A program made the position numbers and the translations under genes. Under the pieces are notes generated by a model. The model was given only the letters and a program-made list of their open reading frames with translations. It was not told where the DNA came from and did no database searches. From Ryuthela nishihirai (lineage: Eukaryota > Arthropoda > Arachnida > Araneae > Heptathelidae), in the NCBI GenBank assembly GCA_038380435.1, contig JAWZYU010000057.1, positions 124,001 through 188,000 of the forward strand: a stretch of 64,000 bases of DNA, given 5' to 3'. Positions 1-10,035 of this stretch are shown piece by piece. Position 1 is the stretch's first letter; every line of letters starts with the position of its first letter.

Positions 1-185
1 GAGACACATTACTCCAGTTTAGGCTTGACGATGCCCATCTAGCTAAGTAAGGTTTAGGTACCTGCGATGGCCTATGATTAGGATTATTCACCAGCTGATG
101 TAAGGTATCCCATGCCTCTGTTCACTTAGAGCTGGCAACCCAGAAGCAAACAGAAAACACAGCGGCAGACTGTCCCTCAACAGAG
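1..185 (-). mobile_element. LINE 5' region fragment (RTE-like), cut by window edge
   Basis: About 160 bases (8-170) align by eye with 63,307-63,465, sharing stretches such as CACCAGCTGAT and AACAGAAAACACAGCG. In that second copy the segment lies just upstream of a LINE endonuclease ORF on the minus strand, so this is most likely the 5' untranslated part of the same LINE family in the same orientation. No ORF is visible here. The family call depends on the better-preserved copy at the other end of the window. Confidence 0.5.
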
Positions 186-239
186 GCCCACCAGTGCAGC
201 AAGTCCAGGATCACTAATCAAGCTCAAATCCATAAACAA

Positions 240-710
240 GTCCAGTCTAGTAGGTATGGTCACCGTACATATACGATATCATTAAAATATCCTCTTCCTA
301 CCTCCGTGACTTAAAAGACTGCTTATTTTTCTAACCACAACTAATCTTCCATTCCCTAGAAGAAAACGTGAAAAATGTTGACGCTACTAAGTACGTTTAA
401 CTTCAACAGATTTCATTAACTGTATACTGTTTGAAAGTAATCGTAATAATTACTTTCAAAAATGACTGACGTCTGACAATAACATTGTTGATTTAATTGT
501 TTTCCGAGCTTCGAAGGAAGTAACATCTCTCCACATCCGCAACAAAGTTCCTTCTGAATGACAAATAAAGCAACTCCTAAAATTAGTGCTTGTCTGTGAA
601 TACGGGATAATAATGTAGTAGGAAAAACACCGAGATGACGTCAGCAGTACCCTTTCGTTGCCACCAGATACTGTATAATATATTACAAGGAGATGAAGTT
701 TTAAAACTAA
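240..710 (-). repeat. Unclassified interspersed repeat, family D, copy 1
   Basis: The reverse complement aligns with parts of 4,380-4,720 and 50,280-50,580 (shared TTCGAAG, GTATACAGTTAATGAAATC, CACGTTTTCTTCTAGGGA and GTGACCATAC). Beyond about 540 it aligns with 5,590-5,745, including a conserved TGACGTCA palindrome and ACTAATTTTAGGAGTTG. No coding capacity was found. The edges are estimated from where similarity stops. Confidence 0.6.
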
Positions 711-712
711 AT

Positions 713-893
713 ATATAAAAATTAAAATTATTTATATATTTATTTTCTTTAAAACCAAACAGGTGGGTTTTAATTTAAAAAAAACAAACAAAAAAACAGT
801 TCTTACGTAGTATTTCCATAATAGTTAATATCAAAAACTATCAGCACAATGTTTTAGGTCTCCTTAAAGTCTTTACATGCACATAGCAAGTTT
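713..893 (+). repeat. Unclassified interspersed repeat, family E, copy 1
   Basis: Direct repeat of 6,367-6,545. Shared blocks include TATATATTTATTTTCTTTAA, TATCAGCACAAT and GGTCTCCTTAAAGTCTTTAC. AT-rich and non-coding. It abuts family D copy 1 here. Confidence 0.6.
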
Positions 894-1734
894 CTTTGCG
901 ATAAGGAATGAATAACCGCTATGGTTTCTCTTCGTGTGCAGTTTTTTTTTCTGGTTAGAGTAGCACCTGTGACAGCGTTGAGATCCGCAGTTACGTATAT
1001 ATTATACGTCATCGCGAAGTAACGATATCTGCTTTCGTATTAAGTGGTCTTCCGCCTTGCTATTACGAATGCCACCAAAAGACATAGTATCAGGAGTGCT
1101 TTCATGAAAGTGAAGGGGTGGAACGTTAGGTATTGCTACAGGAAAGAAATATGCATTTCCCAGGGTCGATTCCCACTTCACTCAAAGTTCTGATTAATTT
1201 ACGTTAAACACCCCATCGTTATATCGGTTAGAAAGGCGAACACCAATGGTTTGTGTAAAGGCATATTTGCATAACATCCGTCGTAATGAGAGTTCACTGA
1301 AGTGAACTCTCATGCAACAGTATCATGCCGTGACAAAGGAGTCGGTTGTATTCCAAAACTATTCGTAATTGAGGAAAACCTATTTCGACTAAATTTATCT
1401 GCAGAAATGACTCCTAATTGTCGTTTCGAAGCCTCCCGGAAAGAACCATATCTAAATAACCAATTAAATCTATTGCAGTTGAAAACCTAAGTTTTATATT
1501 CACTAGTAAATGTTATATTGTTAGTTTCACGATTAAAGAGAAAGGAAGAAAACAGATCAAATGCTAAATAATCGATGAAACTACAACAATGCTTTTCGAA
1601 TCGTTAAACCGGATACGCCTTTTGTTTCGTAATTTGCATTTCCGTCACGAATAAGGTTAATTAATTTAATTCCTTGAATCAAAATAATCCACCTAATTGA
1701 GGAAATAAAAGAAAACGTGGCTAGGCTTAATCTT
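894..1734. other. No recognisable gene or known repeat
   Basis: AT-rich sequence with only short, unconvincing ORFs. The one visible structure is a perfect hairpin at 1,286-1,313: 13-bp arms (ATGAGAGTTCACT and its complement) around a 2-base loop. Nothing suggests a promoter or exon. Confidence 0.4.
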
Positions 1735-2565
1735 TCTACGGTAATCTTTCAGTTTTGCATTCTACAATTTATTCCACACTATTGACTGCGAAGTTAACCG
1801 TTAAGTCTGGCGCTGTAGTGTTTACTGAAAAGATTAAGGTTATTACCTGAGTGAATATGTCTAAACAAGGCAGAACCTTAAATTACTTCCAATCATTTCT
1901 CAGAAGTTACCCCTAATAAAGAATATTCATTAAAACCAGGTAAAGACTAGAAAAATATGCTTATTACAATATCCATTGCCCAGAGGTTAGCGTGCTTAGC
2001 TGCCGATCCAAGGTGCTCCAACCACTTGTAACGACCGGATGTTTCGGTTGCTTTTATGCCAGGATGACGACTTCAACTACGGCGTGTAACATAACAGCCT
2101 CTGTAACAACCAGATGCTTGAGTTGATAAATAAATTTTCTTTATATTTTTAACCGCAAAAATAAATATTATTGTTTAAACAATCTCTTAAAACAAGAGTC
2201 ATTGGTCTTATGTTTTGCCTATTTATCCCTTTTAGCCGAGAAACAGTATTTTATTTCTTCTCAGGAATGCCTGAAATAAGTAATAGTTTTAGAAAAAAAA
2301 AAAGATGAATTCTAAATTAATATTCAGATATGGTATGCGGTAATATTATAACAGCGTTGCTTAAAGTTTTGAAACTTGAATGCATAAATGTGTCTCAAGT
2401 TATGTACTTTCTCATAGGTACCACGTTCAGTGCCGAACGAACGAAATTCCTGGAAGTGGTATTAATGTATTTCTAGTGAAATATTTCCTTATTACCGCGT
2501 TCACAACGGTTTTTGCTCTATCTCTTTTATGATTGGTCAAATATTTTGCAATTATTATTTTCAAA
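1735..2565 (+). repeat. Unclassified interspersed repeat, family C, copy 1
   Basis: This segment is collinear, in reverse complement, with 53,285-54,190. Matches include AACCTTAAATTACTTCCAAT, AAAGAATATTCATTAAAA, GGATGTTTCGGTTGCTTTTA and ATTGGTCAAATATTTT. Around 1,980-2,010 it contains a tRNA-like stretch (GGTTAGCGTGCTTAGCTGC) resembling the head of SINE family A, without a good B box. No protein is encoded. Confidence 0.6.
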
Positions 2566-3241
2566 ACAATAAATTCAGCTACAGATTGTCGCACATTAAA
2601 AAAATGAGATCACTTCCTCACAATAAAAGTCTACGACGTGTGGTTATAAATAAAAAGGGAAATTAACAGAGGAATACAGCAGATAAATTAGAATTACAAA
2701 TGATATCGCGAAAACACGGACGTGACGTCATCAATGGTATGTTGAATGTTGCCAATATTATTTCTATAATATTTTTCAAACCCAAAGTCTATAAATCAAA
2801 ACACTTCTAATCCTAAAATATTAAATGGTAGTTATTTCTTTTTTTAATATTGGTAAATATTTTTATAATATTCTGAAATATTTAAATATAATCTAAATAA
2901 GTAAATTATTTAGAATGTTATTAAAATAAATTAAATTAACTTTAACTTAACTTAAACCAATGAAGGAATGAATGGATTTGCATCGCACCTTAAGCCTTTT
3001 GCCGAACGTTTGCAGTGTTTAAAATTTATGTTTATGGTGAATAAATATTTCGTTTTAGAGTGAATGGTGGGGTAAACCTTATTTATCGACAGATGAAAAA
3101 AACAGTTGCAATTATCTTTCTATAAATAGGAATTGACTATGAAATATTTGTGTTGACACGAAATAGGGTCTTCCTAATTGTAGCTATGGAAATGGCGTAT
3201 TTTGAACGACGTTATTTGCGTTTTTAGAGTTAAGATCTATA
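2566..3241. other. AT-rich spacer with a TGACGTCA site
   Basis: No ORF of note. A TGACGTCA palindrome near 2,725, with GCCAA-type sequence next to it, may be a diverged piece of family D. 2,820-2,945 is AT-only low complexity. Confidence 0.35.
2968..3018 (+). repeat. Left arm of a long inverted repeat (partner 5,035-5,085)
   Basis: The segment containing GCATCGCACCTTAAGCC and TTTTGCCGAACGTTTG is almost exactly the reverse complement of 5,035-5,085. The arms are about 48 bp and roughly 2 kb apart. They could be terminal repeats of an element enclosing repeat D copy 2, or two short repeat copies in opposite orientation. Confidence 0.55.
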
Positions 3242-4935
3242 GGATAATTTTACAAATGTCAAGATGCAAAATAATTATCCGGTGCAATACACTAATTAGT
3301 TTATTAAGAGTAAAACTGAAATCTAAACGTGATTTCAAGTTTCATGTCAACTTTGCGTTTAATATTTTTTTGTTTCGCGTATTAAATATTCCAGTGTTCA
3401 TCATTTATATATTACGGCAACCACCGTTTTTATATTCGATATTACACGTATGTCGTACAGGTGTGAGAGATATATAATGCAAATGATATTGAATAAGATA
3501 TTTGGCTACTAAGATATTATGGCAATGTCACCTTTTATTTTGTCCATGAGATAGGTTTTGTGAGTGACCTCAGGAGAAAATATGTTTTAAAAAATGTATT
3601 GAACTGAATAATAAACTGTGATTTCACAATATAGTTTTGTTGTATGGCTTTCACGAGACACTGAAAATGCTTTTCCTCTTCACATTATTATGCTGGAAAG
3701 TAGCCGAAACTGCGTTGCTGACGTCATCTCTGTGCTTTCTCCAATTTATTAATAAGGCGCCCACATATTTCAGTTTTCTTATTTATGGCACACGTTTTAG
3801 ACACGTGTACCGTGTCTTACACGGTACACGTGGGATATTTTATCCTTTAACGTGTACAGGCGGGGAAAGTTTCGTTATTCGATTATCTTTGGTTATTTGA
3901 TGGCGATCCCCACTGCTACGTTATGTTCGATAATATTCGTTCCTATAATATTCACTAATTGGCTTCGCTCAGGTACGAGTTGGGTTGTTTTACCTCTGAG
4001 CGGCACTTTTTTGAACACAATGGGCTAAATGGCCAGGTCACATGGACCCCGAAGGTTAAGAGAAGATTGGGGGAGAAGACCCACTGGAACAGCTGTTGGG
4101 AGACAGATGGTAGCATCCCGTCAAGGCCATCCAGCGTGTTCTTTAACGTGCACAGGGTATAGCTCTCCCGCACACGGGGCCACGGCTTAACACGACGGAC
4201 AGCGGCCTTTCCAACCCCATCGGTGTCCCCTACCGACCGTGGGCAGGGCGGTGAATTTTGCGGAGATAAGTCTCAACGCTGACCCAGCTGGGACTCGAAC
4301 CAGGGAACTACAGATTACGAGATTGGCGCGCTACAGACTGACCCCCCCCCCCCGTACGAGAAACGGTGAGAAAGGAAGCTTGGAGAGACAGAAGTTTGTT
4401 ATGGAGAGATAGTCACTTCCTTTTTTTTTTCATAGGATATGGATAGGTGTCACTTCTTTCGAAGTCGGAAAACAATTTCATCAACAATGTTATTGTCAAG
4501 ACGTCAGCAAAGAATTATTACGATTACTTTCAAACAGTATACAGTTAATGAAATCTGTTGAAGTCAAACGTACGTAGTAGCGTCGACATTTTTCACGTTT
4601 TCTTCTAGGGAATCGAAGATTAGTTGTGGTTAGAAAAATAAGCCGTCTTTTAAGTCACGGATGTAGGAAGAGGATATTTTAATGATATCATATATGTACG
4701 GTGACCATACGTCCTTTATTTAACAGGAGAGTCCTTTATTTCACTGCTCTGTCCTTTAGATTTATTTTTTTCTAAAATGGCGATTTTTTCCCTTCTTTTT
4801 CGTGAATTAAAATAGTAAACTGAATATTGGCGCGCAGTAGATGGGTTGAAATTTTTAAATATATCACCGATAAACAGGAATCTTTTAAAAACATTTTAAA
4901 AAACGTTGATTTTAGCTTATGTATCCCTCGATTTG
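3242..4935 (+). repeat. Unclassified interspersed repeat, family D, copy 2
   Basis: Long copy of the family also found at 49,542-50,975. The two run in parallel from TAATTTTACAAAT through CGGTGCAATACACTAATTA, CATGGCTTTCACGAGACACTG, GACGTCATCTCTGT, the GTGACC..ACGTCCTTTATTT block and AGATGGGTTGAAATTTTTAA. It is interrupted at 3,980-4,353 by a SINE that the other copy lacks. A perfect 14-bp hairpin lies at 3,802-3,832. Short ORFs inside do not resemble known proteins, so this is probably a non-autonomous element of unknown class. Confidence 0.65.
3980..4353 (-). mobile_element. SINE family B (tRNA-derived), copy 1, full length
   Basis: Read on the minus strand, it starts with a run of G, then a tRNA-like head with an A box (diverged here; GGCTCAGTCGGTAGCGC in better copies) and a B box (GGTTCGAGTCCCAGCTGGG), then a conserved body, and ends in an AACCCAA-type tail. 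It is flanked by the 7-bp target duplication GTACGAG (3,973-3,979 and 4,354-4,360). The homologous locus near 50,270 has a single GTACGAG and no insert, which fixes both ends exactly. RNA polymerase III boxes plus target duplication mark it as a SINE moved by LINE enzymes. Confidence 0.85.
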
Positions 4936-5034
4936 ATATCCATGGCCGAGTGGTTTGCGCGCTTGGCTACTGATCTAAGGGACCTGGGTTCGAGCCCCGG
5001 CTAAGGCATCACTGTTTGTGTGTTTTTCACTACA
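4936..5034 (+). mobile_element. SINE family A (tRNA-derived), truncated copy
   Basis: The head reads TGGCCGAGTGGTTTGCGCGC (A box), followed by GGTTCGAGCCCCGG (B box) and AAGGCAT. The family body with its two palindromes is missing: after TGTGTTTTTCAC the sequence passes into the inverted-repeat arm at 5,035. The homology of flanking repeat D stops where this copy starts. Confidence 0.7.
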
Positions 5035-5085
5035 AACGTTCGGCAAAAGGCTTAAGGTGCGATGCAAATCCATTCCTATTTTTCT
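5035..5085 (-). repeat. Right arm of a long inverted repeat (partner 2,968-3,018)
   Basis: CGTTCGGCAAAAGGCTTAAG and GTGCGATGCAAATCCATTC are the reverse complement of the left arm. It begins right after the truncated SINE A head. Confidence 0.55.
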
Positions 5086-5585
5086 ATCTTATTACACCAG
5101 GACGTGCACATAACTGTTGATTTTCATTTCTGGGCCAAAACAATAATATTAATTTTCAGATTACTCGCAAATACCAAAGTTTTTACCAAAAACGACTTTT
5201 CAAAAACCGGAATTTCCAAAGCTTTAACGGTTCGTAAACGTATAAATGATTGCTGCCTACGTAAAGCCCTTCCACATTGCAGTACATCACTAAAATCTCA
5301 CCCAAAATATATTAAACAAAAGAATGGTTACTTCCTCCGTGGATCATACGAGGGTGAGAAAAAACATCCAGTGGAACAACTCAAAAAAGCTTGCAATGCG
5401 AAACTCAAAGTATGCAACTTCCACCTTTTACTACGGCTTCACAATGTTTCGTCTATACTTCTCCGAAACTTTATATAACCATTTTTCTTCTCTGTTGCAA
5501 AATAAAAATGCATCTTACGTACCTGAGATGATCGAAACATAATATAAAAATATGCCTAAAATAGCAACATTATTATGATTAAGAA

Positions 5586-5760
5586 AAGCACTTTTAAAAC
5601 TTCAACGTGCCTGTAATATATTACACAAAATCTGCTGGCAACACAACGAAAGAGTACTGCTGACGTCATCTCGGTGTTTTTGCTACTTTATTATTAACCC
5701 GTATTCATAGGCAGCACTAATTTTAGGAGTTGACTTATTTGTCATGCCGCCATTTGTCTT
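5586..5760 (+). repeat. Repeat family D fragment (TGACGTCA part)
   Basis: Matches the reverse complement of 560-710: TTTTAAAACTTCA, TGTAATATATTA, TGGCAAC, CTGACGTCATCTCGGTGTTT, and ACTAATTTTAGGAGTTG followed by TTATTTGTCAT. The 300 bases upstream (5,086-5,585) hold an ORF of 138 codons with no family resemblance, which I treat as chance. Confidence 0.5.
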
Positions 5761-6024
5761 TCTCACCACTCTGTTTTAACTTCCACTTTTACACGAGATA
5801 ATAAACATTTATATAATAAAAAATGTGTTTAAATTAATAAAAGTCAAATGGATACTTAAGATTTTCATATCTGTTTTTTCATATCCACTGTATTTTTTTT
5901 AAAGGTTTATTTTTTTATACGGTTTTCTCGGGAACCTATCTACCGTGTCAGAATTCGAAACAGAATTGGGTGCATTGAATTAGATTATTCCTATTGTTTA
6001 TTAAGAAGGATTTTTTTTTAAAAA

Positions 6025-6225
6025 GTGGAGTGGTTAGCGCGCTTGGCTACTGATCTAAGAGACCTGGGTTCGAGCTCCGGGTAAGACATGGCTGTTTTGT
6101 GTCGTTTTTCTGCTGAGGGCGTGTCATCCTCTCAGACCTCCTACTATGGCATATAAACTGACAGGCTCCCGTCAGACCTCTGTGGTAAGCAGCTGCTTGA
6201 TGGGATATTTATTTATTTATTTATT
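6025..6225 (+). mobile_element. SINE family A, near full-length copy
   Basis: GAGTGGTTAGCGCGCTTGGC (A box region), GGTTCGAGCTCCGGG (B box), then the body TTTTTCTGCTGAGGGC, CTACTATGGCATATAAACTG, the palindromic GACAGGCTCCCGTC and AAGCAGCTGCTT, and a tail of (TATT)n. The first bases of the head are missing. Confidence 0.8.
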
Positions 6226-6366
6226 ATTAAAAGTTGAGAAACATCCTGAAGCAAATTTTAGAGAATATAATAGCAGGAATGCGCTGTGATGCATACGAAT
6301 AAACATTTTACACACAGTTTTATGTTTCAGGTAACAGTAATAGGATATAAATCAAAAAAGAATTTG

Positions 6367-6545
6367 AGAATTCTTTATATATTTATTTTCTTTAAAACCA
6401 ACCCGGTAAGTTTTACTTTGAAAAAAAAAAGAAACTTAGTTCTTACGCTGAAAAATTTCTTTAGTATTTCCATAACAGTTAATATCAAAAATTATCAGCA
6501 CAATTTTTAGGTCTCCTTAAAGTCTTTACATACACATAGCAATAG
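6367..6545 (+). repeat. Unclassified interspersed repeat, family E, copy 2
   Basis: Direct repeat of 713-893, sharing the TATTTATTTTCTTTAAAACC start and the TCCTTAAAGTCTTTACAT..ACACATAGCA end. From here to about 6,870 there is AT-rich DNA with no visible gene. Confidence 0.55.
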
Positions 6546-6869
6546 AAACAAGACTGAGGAGAAAGGAAACAAATTGTAAAGTCCGTGCCTAGCATAATAC
6601 ATATGCACGTCTAACAGGAAAATTTAAATACAATAATATATGCAATACAACTAACGGTTTAAAGTCACGAAAATATTCTTTACATCAGCCTAACAGTAAA
6701 GTACAAAGAACCTTCATTTCTTTAATTCTTCATGTTATAAATTTGATATACGTGAAGAAGTACTATAAATACTCCATTTGCTGTTAATTAATATATAATC
6801 TATAACGTTCTTATGCAGCGCATGAGGTGAAACCCACGTATACTTATGTATGTCGCGGTGTTTGTAATA

Positions 6870-7290
6870 AGTGTTAGTTATTCTGAAGCCATCGAGTTTA
6901 ACATTGGCATTGACGTCACCTAGAACAAGTGTAATATCTCATTTCTTCACAGAATTCAAAATAGCTTGAAGTCTGTAAAACCTTTTTTCTCATTCTCATC
7001 GGCATTCTCAGTGGGGGCATAACAGTAGATAAGATTGAAGTCCTTAACGCTTGTCTGTAATTTTGCTGTAAACAATCTTTCATTAATGCACTCTTATCCT
7101 AGAAGAGCATCACTAGCGTGTCTGCTGAGAAGCAGACCCACGCCTTGATGATGTTTATTGTCTTGCCTCCCCAAAAAGAGATATTTAAGATACTGACGGT
7201 GAATCCGAAAAACTTTTGAAAGAGGTACTAAATTTAAAGAAGTGCATCTTATTTCTGCTCCATAATTTTTAGTAAATTTTGTATAGAAGG
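6870..7290 (-). pseudogene. LINE endonuclease fragment (RTE-like), decayed
   Basis: On the minus strand this encodes pieces of an apurinic/apyrimidinic-type endonuclease domain. 7,030-7,215 is about 85% alike by eye to 62,860-63,035, which translates to a clear LINE endonuclease. The part at 6,900-6,930 translates to a VLGDVNAN-like motif, matching the conserved GD-N step of such nucleases. There is no continuous frame: stops and indels break it, and both ends are missing. In a live LINE this domain nicks target DNA to prime reverse transcription. Confidence 0.6.
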
Positions 7291-7459
7291 TATCGAAAAA
7301 CGTCAGTGCGGAAGAGTAAACAAACCCCTCTGTTGGGAATACGAAACAATGGAAATGTCACTTCCTTGCGACTGTGCAAATAATGCATTCTCAATCGTTA
7401 CTGTCAGATGTCATTCGCCTATTATTGAAATCGTTCAACGCTTTTCTCGCTGTTCCATT

Positions 7460-7716
7460 TGTAGTTATCAGCTTACATTAAATGGTTATCAGTACTGTTA
7501 TTATTATTACTGGTTATCAGCTGTTATCATTGAAAAGCACTGATCTGCCTCTACTGTGTCACAAGTCTTAGTGTTTGTGAGCGAATCTGCAGCTAGATTT
7601 AACGGATTTTTTTAATGAACTGTATAATTCTGGTTCGCTCACAAACACTAAAACTTATGACACAGTAGAGGCAGACCAGTGCTTTCACATTTAATGTAAG
7701 CTGATAACCAGCTATG
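7460..7716. repeat. Foldback element / large imperfect hairpin
   Basis: The arm at about 7,537-7,587 (CACTGATCTGCCTCTACTGT, GTGTTTGTGAGCGAA) is repeated inverted at 7,632-7,682, separated by about 45 bases. Outside these, CAGCTTACATTAAATG at 7,469 pairs with CATTTAATGTAAGCTG at 7,688. The total arm is 80-130 bases with an interruption. This structure is typical of a foldback or MITE element; no transposase lies inside. Confidence 0.65.
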
Positions 7717-9408
7717 CCAGCTACGTTAACGACCAAACAGTTGAATGCGATCGACTGTTTGGTTACGTCTGATTTATGGAGATAAAATTTCGACTTTTAT
7801 TAATCGAACCACGCTGCTAATTTCGAAAATGTAAAGAATCTTGTGTATTTTCATCAGTAATACTTCAGAAATATGAATCTAAAAATATAAACATCCACGT
7901 ACTTATGAATCGGTGACTGGGAATAGAATACAAATGCAGAAGAAATACGTTTATAATTAAGAGATTCATCTTCATTCATAAAAAGGTTCTTGAGATGAAC
8001 GATTTAACAGCTCATTCCATTGAGGGTCGCTGGAATTTTATTATGAACTGTTCCAGTAGATTCACACGTCATTAATAATAACCAATGCACCCTGATGCTC
8101 TGGCATTTGTTGACTCCTTCACTTCAACAAAGTGACTCTTCCAAAGCAAAGGAGGACTTACGAGGGCGATGCTCCCGCCCTCCCTATTGTTAAACTTGTA
8201 CATTTTCATGCATTTTTTTTTTCAAGAAAAAGTTTAAAGACCTCAAAAAATAAAGATTAAATGTTATACTGCAATGGAAATGCAGGCTCTGTTTATGTTT
8301 TTTTTTGGCTCTATATCAACTTTTTTTTAGAACCTGCCTTGGTTTGAAGTACGACATTAGAGTACAAATTGGAGTGTCTTCACGTCTGTCCTCTTTCCTG
8401 AAAAACTGTTGATACATACTCGTGACATTGTAATAAGCATGTGTTCCTCATTACTTGGTAATTTTTGGTTATGGAACATTTTGAGAACTACATTTATCGA
8501 AGGAATTCGAATACATTAACACATCTGAAAATCTGAACCACTTCTATATTGCACATATGTGTTCAGATTTGTGCTTCACATTTTAGATGTCATTTCAAAC
8601 ATCAGTTGTTTCATAATGTACACTGAAACGAACAATTTGATCTTACCACTTTTTTTTATTTATCACTGCAAAAAGTAGCGTTTGGCGAGCGTTATGAGAA
8701 ATAAAAAATACCTTGTAGTGGAATTCTGAACTATGCTTTATTTGATATATTGCTTCATCAATTGTTTAAAATGCGTGTATTTGAAATATCCCATGTATCC
8801 ACTGAATTGTTCCTTGAAGTATATTTAAGTAATATTATTTTAATTTCAGTCACAAGGCCATTAGATTGTGATTTGGTTTATGCAAATATATATTTTTATT
8901 TAATTGTAAGGGTATTCACAGATTTCAAAAGTGAAGTTTTTTCAGCACGTTTCATTCACTTTATTAGTATTAGAATTTTGGGCATAATATTTAAATTTTA
9001 TTTCTTCTATACCTATATGTTTATGACAAGTAGGCTAACAGATAAATGTAGATAACTTCCACTTTGAATCTCGGAATCTAAAATATTAGTGTTTAATTCC
9101 CGGTTAAATACTAATCGAAATCATACGCGTTACGGTATGCAGATAAGTGGTTTATTCCATAACTCGCTAAAAAATATTTGAAAAACATCCATGTTTTGAA
9201 ATGAGTATATACGTTATGTGTTATATTTCTGTGGTTCACAACGTGTCATATAACCTCCCAGAGAACCACCCTCATTCTTTTAGAGAGAATGATGGGGAAG
9301 AAAAGAAACATTAAGTGGCTACAGTAATTTTCTGAGAGGGCTACCCCAATTTAAATAACAGAATAAAATAATGCGTATGAAATGTGATATAGCGAATTAT
9401 GATATGGC
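7717..9408. other. No recognisable gene
   Basis: AT-rich DNA. An ORF of 101 codons at 8,750-9,055 is rich in F, I, Y and L, as expected of translated AT-rich sequence, and resembles no family I know. A short hairpin (CATTCTTTTAGAGAGAATG) lies near 9,274. Confidence 0.35.
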
Positions 9409-9623
9409 ATATTCTCTCTAGCCGTCCTGTGGCCGAGTGGTTAGCGCGCTTGGCTACTGATTTAAGGGACCTAGGTTCGAGCCCCGGGTAAGGCATGGAT
9501 GTGTGTCGTTTTTCTGCTGAGGTCCTGCCATCCTCTAAGACCTACTATGGCATACAAACTGACAGGCTCCTGTCAGATCTATGTGGCAAGCAGCTGCTTC
9601 AGGAGGTATTTTTTAATATTCTC
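9409..9623 (+). mobile_element. SINE family A, full-length copy with target duplication
   Basis: Starts GCCGTCCTGTGGCCGAGTGG with an intact A box, B box GGTTCGAGCCCCGGG, and the body with GACAGGCTCCTGTC and AAGCAGCTGCTT. ATATTCTC at 9,409-9,416 and 9,616-9,623 is a likely 8-bp target duplication. It is one of the best family members for defining the 5' end. Confidence 0.85.
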
Positions 9624-9839
9624 ATAACAAACAAAACTTTTAACAAGCTGGTAACGGCTTTGATACTGTAGAGAGAGTCACTGACATCCTTTAGGAATAG
9701 TTTGGAGTAAACAGACGAGCAACACTGTGGGAAGACCTCAAGATCCGGTGGCAAACTGTGGTTGTGAACTGTTGTGCTGTTCACTATTAAGCGAGTTTAA
9801 TGTTAGTCTTGCCGTCCCCCTTAACATGGTTCTTTTTAA

Positions 9840-10035
9840 GCATGGAAATAAACTCAGAGATAGGGATGCACTTATGTCATCTATTGCACTGTTGGCCATT
9901 TGTTCTCTACTATCATGGGCTGCAATTGGTATGGTGTAGGAGCAGTATCGTGAAGGGATGACTGGCATCACGTCGTCTTCAATGATGAATACAGTCTGTA
10001 CGAGTGTGAACGCCTATTTATATCCCATATAAACA
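9840..10035 (+). pseudogene. Tc1/mariner transposase fragment
   Basis: Around 9,952-9,990 the plus strand translates to DDWHHVVFNDEYSLY, which matches the block around the second catalytic aspartate of Tc1-like transposases (W..V.F.DE). The frame then carries on briefly to a stop near 10,030. No N-terminal DNA-binding part and no terminal repeats were identified, so this is a short relic. Confidence 0.5.

Noticed and set aside
5062..5478. 138-codon ORF downstream of the inverted-repeat arm
   Set aside because: Starts inside the repeat arm, with Lys/Asn/His-rich composition typical of AT-rich DNA, and resembles no family.
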